64,000 nucleotides of DNA from Onchocerca lupi (lineage: Eukaryota; Nematoda; Chromadorea; Rhabditida; Onchocercidae), in assembly GCA_028564675.1 (NCBI GenBank), contig JAOVVO010000104.1, forward strand, positions 98,082 through 162,081, read 5' to 3'. This document shows, in pieces, positions 51,701-60,700 of this stretch. Every line of letters starts with the position of its first letter. Position 1 is the first letter of the stretch. The notes below the pieces were generated by a model. That model saw only the letters and a program-made list of their open reading frames with translations, was not told the origin of the DNA and ran no database searches. The position numbers and the translations under genes were made by a program.

Positions 51701-54700
51701 AAACTCCGGATGGTCCGTTACGTGGTGATGCAGTACCGGAAGGGGATGATTTGATCATCCGCTCGGCAGATAATTCCGATGCTGGTGAATATATCTGTAC
51801 TGCAACCAATCAGTATGGTTCTGGTGAAGCTGAACCAGTTCGACTTCATGTTACCGAAAGTATATTAATTTAAAAATTGAATCAAAATTTTTATAATTTT
51901 TGATCAAAAACAATCAACTTTATGTTTAAACTAGTTGGATTCTGTCACGCTTCGCGTGGCTGGTCCAGCTATCTATATAAACTAAAATATTCTTTTGTTT
52001 AAAGTCTTAAATTTCCGAAAGTTCTTATCGACTACTTTGAAATTTTGAGCGTTACATTTGAATACGCCTATGTTTTCATATAGTTTTTTATATACATGCA
52101 TAATTTTGGCTCAGTCACGTTAATTGGAAAATGTTCGCGAAAAAAATCTGACGAAATGCAATTTGGATTGTAATCTGATTGGAATGGGAATTGCTTCTTC
52201 TTGCTATTGTGACTCGGCCATTTCAGCAGTAGATGTCAGAAAAGTCTTCCATGTCTTATGTGACAGACGAATTCTGTTGAGAAAGTCTTATTGATTGATG
52301 CAAGAATAATTTTTCATAAAAAACAATTATTAGATATCATCCAGTCAAACTGATCACTGAGTTATTCTTTTCCTCGTCACTCATATGAATACTGCTCAAT
52401 TGAATTGTCGGATTATTGCTACTGCTATTTCGCTATAAGAATTCCGAACGTGAATTTAAGCTCCAGCTCCAAATCCTGTTTTTCTTTTTTTTTTTTTTTT
52501 TTAATTCTTTCGGGTTTCTCACTCTTATCTGATCTCTATCGTATCGCTTTTGATTAGTTGGCCTCACTTTGTTTATCTGTAAATTGGAAAGTTTATCATG
52601 TAAACATGTTTGTCGTCTCTTTGAAACTATGTCGCACTATTCGATCATTTAATTTTTTAATACTCATTGTTTGCAATAATTGTGGCGGCGTTATTTGACA
52701 TCTTTCGGCTTTAGCCGACAGCAAAAAAAAAAAAGAAAAAACAGAAAGCGCACGTTTCAAATATGTTTAATTTCACAGTGCCTTTGGGTATGGAATATTT
52801 TTTGTTTGTTTCATTGTCTGCTTAGATATGGAGATTGTCTGGTTTGCCGACATAGAACACGCAACATTTAATTGTCTATGTGAGAAGCAAATTGGCCCTG
52901 AGCTTTGTTGAGAATTGGGAATTGCAATCTCTTAAACTGAGATGAAATCATATCTAGTGGTGTCATAGGAATGCAAAGAATGACGATATCTTCACCTTTG
53001 AAAGATCTTGTTAATGTTGTTCCTTCTACGATGCTGCTCATTAACTTTTTTTACTGCAAGCTTCGTGCCGTTACAAAGTTTTGGCGGTTGGTATTTTGCA
53101 ACTTGATAATTGAGACGCTGATTTTCAATTGCAGTACGTGCAGTGATATCCTTGGCAGATCAAGTGAATTCAAAAATTCCATTAAATAATTAACCGCTTC
53201 ATCTGCTTCAATAACCGTGTCAACGAATTTGTATGTGAATGTTTCTCTTTGAACGTTAGACTGAATAATACTGTTAAGTTCATAGACGTCTTTGTTCTTA
53301 TCCGCAGGAATTGCTTGTTCAGTCAGCCAATTGTGATTCTTATAATTGGTTTGAATATTGAGAAATACTTTTTAACCAAATTTTTTTTTTGACAACACTA
53401 AATTGCAGAAGTTATTAGGCAATGAAATTCGTCCAGAAGTCAGATCAAACGGCACTTTTTCGTTCGCAGTTTCCAGCAACTAATGTGAGAATGTCTCAGC
53501 TAATCGCTCTTTTGCAGCTGATACACATATAATTTTAACGTCTTTATGTGTCGCCACAAAATAGAAATTGAGTTGTGACTGAACTTGAATTTGAACTCCT
53601 GCTGCCGTTGAATTATATGACTAAAATTGACTGAAGCTCCGAAAATCCTAATCTTTCAAATTTTTTGGGGCTTCTCCTCGAGCTTGCCATCTTATGACTG
53701 GTTCACCTTACACTTTATTGCAGAAAATAGGAATGGTCAATAGATTCAGTCCCTCACTTACTTTTATCTGTCACAAGTGTAGCAGATGAAAAAAATTAAA
53801 TATATTTATATAGAAATACTCGTCTATTTGAATGCAATGTCCTCTCAAAGTTTCAAAATAATCGGAGCATTTTTACTTCCAAAGAGATATAGAGATTTAT
53901 AATATAACTTCTAATTTATATTTTTTTATTTTATTTCTTTACATTAAAATTATGGAATGAATTTTTCGATGATTGATTCATCGTTAGTTTCATTTTTTGA
54001 TTCATCGTTAGTTTCATTTTTTGCTTAATTAAAATAATTTTAACCGACATTTAAAATTAAAAATATTTAAAACAGTAATTATCATAATTAAATCTACTGG
54101 TAAAAACGGTTTTTTTTTTCTTTTTTTTAGGAGAAGAACCACCAACAGCACGTGTAGTACCACGTGTTTGGAATGGACAATACGGTGATAAGCATCAATT
54201 CCAATGCATTACAACCGGTTCTCCAGAACCAACTATAGTTTGGACCGGACCAAATGGTGAAAGATTACCGGAAGGTGTTACGGATATTGGCGGTGGTTTC
54301 TTGGATTTCCAAAATGCTCGAACTGATATGAGTGGTGATTACGTTTGTACAGCAACGAACATTGTTGGTGAAGCAAGTGATCATGGATCGGTGAATATTG
54401 TCGGTTCGCTTATCGTACGTACAAGTCCACCTGGACCACGAATAGTTCTAACTGCTGGTGAACCATTGGAGGTTAAATGTGAAGCATACGGTGAACCAGA
54501 ACCGGAAGTTGAATGGTTACAGTAAGAAAATTTGATAAATTTATATATAATTCATTTTTCTTGCTTTTTTTTTTTTAAATTTTTTTAAATAAATAATCTA
54601 TTATTTTAACAAAGAGATAAAATAAAACATTTACTTAAAAATCTTCAATTTTATTTTGATAGGTTTAATTTTTTTTCTCTCTTTTTAAATCTAAAGAATG

Positions 54701-57700
54701 ATCTATTTTGTGAAGTGATCCGGGACCAGAACGAGGTGATCTTCCGGATGATTTTAAACCGGTTACAATTTCGGAGCAATTCATTCGACATCCAAGTATT
54801 GGAGTTGGTAATGCTGGTATATATACATGTCGTGGTAGCAATATTCATGCTTCAGCTAAAAAAGATATTTATATTGAAGGTATGTTATATATCTTTGTTT
54901 GAATTTTAATCGAATTTAAAATGGCTAATTTAATTAGTAATATTTTGAGTGTGAATGTATATTTTTAAGTTTCATGAAGAAAATAATATGTAATGTAAAA
55001 TGTTTCTTATAAATAATATATACTTCGAATAATAGAAAATAAACAATATTTGCATAATATATAAGCTAAAAAAAAAAAAAAAAACCAAAACAACACAATA
55101 ATAATATATTATTACAGTATATTATTATATAATATATATTAAAAAAAAAAGAAACAAAAAAAAATCAAAAAAAGTGTGAAAACAGAGAAGAGAAATTTCA
55201 TTTTTTAATTAAAGTATTAATAATATTGTATTAACTTGAAAAAAAAGATTAGTATTTTTTCTCCTTTTAATTTTATTATATTTTTTAGATATTGATTTTG
55301 CAAACTATAGCATGAATTCTTTTTTTTTTTGAATTTTTATCTTAAAAAATTAAATTAATAATAATATATAAAATGATATTTCAATTATTAAAAATGTTAC
55401 AGTTGTGGAACCATCAAAAATTGCAACTGTTTCGATTCTTGGTGGTTCAGCACAATGGTTTGAACCTGGTCAATCAGTTGATTTGATATGTGCTTCAACC
55501 GGTAGCGAAATTATTGATCGTATTCAATGGGTAAAAGTTGATGGTGCATTACCGGATAATGCAAAAGAAACGGAATTTGGAATTTTACACCTGCCTAAAT
55601 TCAAGGTAAAACAGTGTTTGAAGATATGCGGAAAATTGTTTAATTTCAAAATAAATTAAATTATGTATATTGAGAAATTTAAGGAAGAAAATTGAAAAAC
55701 ATAAAATCTCAGAAAAATTATTTTATTTTTCTATGAAAAAAAGTAAAGATTATAAATTTCAAGTTTTTACTCCTTCTTTTTTTTTTAAGTAAGAACTAAC
55801 GATTGATTTTATTACTAACTCATTTTTTCTCATGCATTTTATTGGTTCAAATATTTAAATGAATAAATTGCAAAGAAATTCTTTTGTTGTAGAATTTGTT
55901 GTAAAAAAATAATTGCTTAAATAATTGAATTCTGTAAATTAACTAATTTGTTTAAGCAGCAAATTTGCTAATGACAATAGAATTAATTTAATAATATATT
56001 TTAATTTTTGAAAATTCATTTAAAATTATTAATCATTAAGTTGCAATTTTTATTTTACTTCCTAGTTTTATTTATCAGTTATCAAAATTGCTCCTTTGCG
56101 GTTAATTAATAAGAAATAGATCATAATTGATTAATAAACAACAAAGCTTCTCAGAAATATTATTTAATCATTATAATCTATAATTTAATCATTATCATTT
56201 ATTTTATCATTATAAAAAGTACCAATGATAATTGAATTGATTATATGAATTGTAATATTAGTATTTTTGTTAAAATTGAATTTAAAAAAAAAAAAAAAGC
56301 GAATTTAATTCTAATCATTTAATTTATTATAGAAATCCGATAGTGGTGAATATGAATGTCGCGGATATCGTCATAATGAATTGGTTGGAAGTAATCGTGT
56401 GACAATTCATGCGACAGGTTTAGCACCAATAGATGTTGCTCGAGTTGAAATTGATCCACCAATTATTCGGGTTATTGATCAGGGTGAATCTGTTAAACTT
56501 ACATGTACAGTTGAAGGTAAGTTTTTCAAATTTTGCTTAAATTTTGCAAATTCACTTTTTCATAATATTACTACGTTTTATTTATTAAAGGATTTTAAAA
56601 TTATTTTGATAGTAGAAAGAAAAAAAATTGAGAGAAATGAATTTTTTCAAGCAAACAGAAAGAGAAAATTTTAAAAAAAAAAGATTTTTTTGTATTTTAT
56701 CAATATTTCATTGCTTGCAAAAATGTTTGAAAGAAATTAACATTAAAGCTATGTTAAATTTTATGTGGCTTATAAATTATATTTTTTTTTTTTGAATTTA
56801 ACTTATAATAATATTTTTTTGTTCAATTCTTACTAACTGTACTAATTTATTGTAATCTGTTAATTAAATAACAAACTAGCAATAATATCGAATGATAAAT
56901 ATCGAGAGTTTTTGATAATTTTAAAATGTAATTTGGAAATTTTAGTTGCAAAAAAAAAGAGAAAATTTGTGGTTAAAATGACAAATAAATAAATATGCAT
57001 CATTTTTTGCATGCTTTATGCGTTATTTTTGCATTTCTATAAATAAATGAAATTATTACATTGAATAGTTTAAATAATCTTTTAAAAATTTCTCCATCAA
57101 ATGATTCGTTTGTTAAATTTAAATGAAAAATTTAAATTAGAAAAAGAAAACCCAATAATTTCTAATTTAGTTTTTTGTTGCATAAAACTCTTACTATATG
57201 ATCATATACCTTAAATTTTTGATTAAGTTTCATTTAGCAAAAATAAACTTAAAAAAAAAACAATTAACTACAATTTTATTAGATTTTGGAAAATTTTTTG
57301 GATTATAAAAAGAAGTTAGCAATTCAAATTTTTTCATTAAGATAAGCTTGAAAAAAGATGTCATTTTTGTCAAATTTAATTAAATAATAAATTTCAAAAA
57401 ACACCAAAATTTTTAATTTCATTTCCACATTTTATTTTACTTGTCATTTAGCAAATTAAATGCACATTATTGTCACTAATTAACTGAAGCTTAATTAGTG
57501 CAACATAAGCAATGCTTCAAATATTTATTTTATTTTTTGCTTGATAATATTTTGCAGAAACAACCGTTCCTTATCTTTTAACTTGGTATCGTTCGGTTGG
57601 CAATGATAATTTAAATCAGGCACCAATCATCTTAAGTCATGATAAAATATTACACCTGAATGATGTTGATCTCGAGACACAAGGCATTTATTGGGTACAT

Positions 57701-60700
57701 TTCGAGAGTGCATCCGGTGAAAGTATTCGCAGTAGACCAATTTATCTTCTTGTGCATAACACAAACACTGGTCATGTCCTTTTTTTTTTATGTTTATTTT
57801 TATGTTTACACTTAACTAATATTATCTTATCTTATCATTTCTTATCTTACTCCTTTATTATTATCACGCATTTTAGTAACGATATTATTTATTTGGTTAA
57901 AAAAAGAAACTTAATAATGCAATTATTACTCATCTTTAATTCGTTTAGTGTTATTTTATTTGTTTTAAGTTTTTTAAATCTAAATTTAATTTAAAATTTC
58001 TAATTTCTAATAATATTTCTTAATTCTTATCCTTTTTTTTTTTCTGATTCATTTGTTTCCGGGATTTATTTTGGTTCTTTTAATTTTCTGGTTTTTTTTC
58101 TTTTTTATCAGGATTTGGTGAAGTTTCAGTATTTGCTTTGAATATTTATTCATTTTGCACTTCATATGCAATTTTAGGAAAGTAACATTAAGCTAGCTAG
58201 AATAATCCAATCGAAAATCTAATTTTCGCACTTGCATTTGTCATTTTTGCGCTTGTCATCAAGCAAAAATTCCATTTGAACTAATGTTTTTTTTTTTTCC
58301 CCGGAAATAATCTGGAATGATTTTTTCGTTTTTTTTTTTTTTTTTTGTTTCGCATCGCTTTATATGATATAATTTGGTGATGATAACTTGATCATCATTA
58401 TCATCGTTCGTTTTCATCATCGTCGTCGTTTGTCATCGTATTTCGTCCATGCTATTACTAACCGCACATTTGAAATATTGCTCGAATAATAGTTATAGTG
58501 GAATATGCGAAAAAGTTTTTTGAGGGAAAAAAAAAGAGGAAATTTACGAAAATCGTGAAAAACTGAAATATATGGAATAGAATATTTTAAGAGAAGTGGT
58601 AGATGAATTTAGGTGGTGATAACAATGGTGCAAACTTCGAATGGGCATTACTTCGTGGTGGCAATATCATTCGGCAATATTCGGATGATAGTACATTGGT
58701 AATCAAAAAAGCTGATCCATCCAATGATTACGGAGTTTATCGATGTGAAGTGGAAGATGATGATGGAGAATTAATCGGACAAGCATATACAGCTGTTACA
58801 ATTGGATTTACCGATCCGTCTAGTCTGTTGTGAAAATAATATTTTACTTTTTAGATTATTACTCTAGATGGCTGATTTAATTAATTAGATCAGAATATTT
58901 GCTAGAATTACTGCTTTATCATCGGGAATAGTCGATACGAATGCCAAATATAATCGTCATATCGTAAATCAACGATTAAAAGAAGTCGAATAATCTGATT
59001 CATTAGTCACACTATCAAATAAGTTGTATAATCTTATCAGTTATTCAAGGATTATTAGGACATGAAAGTTATCAAAAGTTAAAATAATCTTATCCATTAG
59101 TAATGCTATTGAGCAAGTTGTATAATCTCATCTATTAGTGTCAAGAAAATTTTCTATATTGTGATAAACACGAATTGGTTAACAGAAAATTGATTATTCG
59201 TCTACCTTATAAGATAGAATGTCAGATAATATCACAATTACAATTGATCACTTGTTTGTAGTAGAGATAGATTAGATATAGGTAATTTTGGATTGAATTG
59301 ATATCGATAATTCTTGATCTTATAATAGGTGGTAACTTAAAATATGTTAATTCTACAAAGAATTTGGTTATCAGGATAGAGGATAAGTGATAGACAATGT
59401 TTACAATTTTAAACAATGCACATAAATTTTAGTTCTCACAACATTCCCGACTTTTATATCGATAATCATTGAACAATTAACAAAATTTACAACATTTTAG
59501 ACAATGTACACAAGCTTTAGCAAATCGAAAGATGAGGAAGCAAAGGCTTTTATATCAGACAGAAGAATGAGATATGAATAAATGATTCATTTAACTGAGA
59601 ATTACAAATTTCCACTATATCTAAATATTTTCATCATTTCATCATATTTGTATTTTTATAAATTTTTCGAATTTTTCGACAACTAGTCATTCGGAAGCCG
59701 ATACTTAGAACAAAGTCGTATAATCTAATCCATTAATTACGCTATTAAAACAGGTCGTATGATTTTTCATTCGTACAATTTCATCTATTAGTCATCCGAA
59801 TTATCAGTAACAAGTCGTATAATCTTATCCACTAGTTATGCCATCAAAATAAATCTATTAATCATTCGAAATTCAACCGTGAAGACAAGTGATATAATCT
59901 TATTTATCACTCATATTATTAAACAAGTTTTATAATCTTATCCATTAGTTATCCGTAAATTGATTGTCAGAACAAATTATATTATTTTATTTATTAGTTA
60001 TGCTATCAAAAAAGTCATAATTTCGTCTAATTGTCATATTACTAGTAGTTACTAAGAATATAGTAATGAGTTAATTAATATATCTATCGGAACTATTTAA
60101 TCCATTTCCTAGACAAAATTAAGATAAATTAATTTCAGATTAATCATATAATCGAAATAATTCTCGAAATTTTACAATAAGTACTAAAGATTTTATCGAA
60201 AAAAAAAGAGAAAAAAAATTGAAAACAAAATATAAATTTATTTTGCTAATTGTATAGAAGATTTATTGTTAATCTTTAGTTTACATCAAAAATTCCATTT
60301 ATTTCAATTGGAAGATAATCTAAAATAATGATAATTGATGAAATCTTATAGGATGTCATTTTAAAATAGCTAAAGAATATTTTCTGAATCTTTTCACATT
60401 CCTCTCTTTTTCGAATCTTTATTTCCAACCTCATCATTATTTTGAATTTAAGAAATAATAATTTCAAACTTAATCTCTTCATATCTTTTTTCATTTTAAA
60501 AATTTTTTATTTTCAACTTCATTATTATTTCAAATTAAGGAAATAATAATTCACAAAATATGCAATTAGATTTTATTATAACTTTCATTTTTTTTTTTCG
60601 GAGCAATAAATTTTGTTGTAATTTTTTAATTATTAATAATTTTAGGCGCACGAATTGTGAAATTTGATGAAAAATCAGATGCAACAATTGAATGTCCAGT

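Noticed and set aside
58111..58190. Candidate missing exon for Ig15 (after TTTTATCAG)
   Set aside because: Its only donor gives phase 2, which would create an immediate stop in the exon at 58613, and the sequence is not Ig-like.
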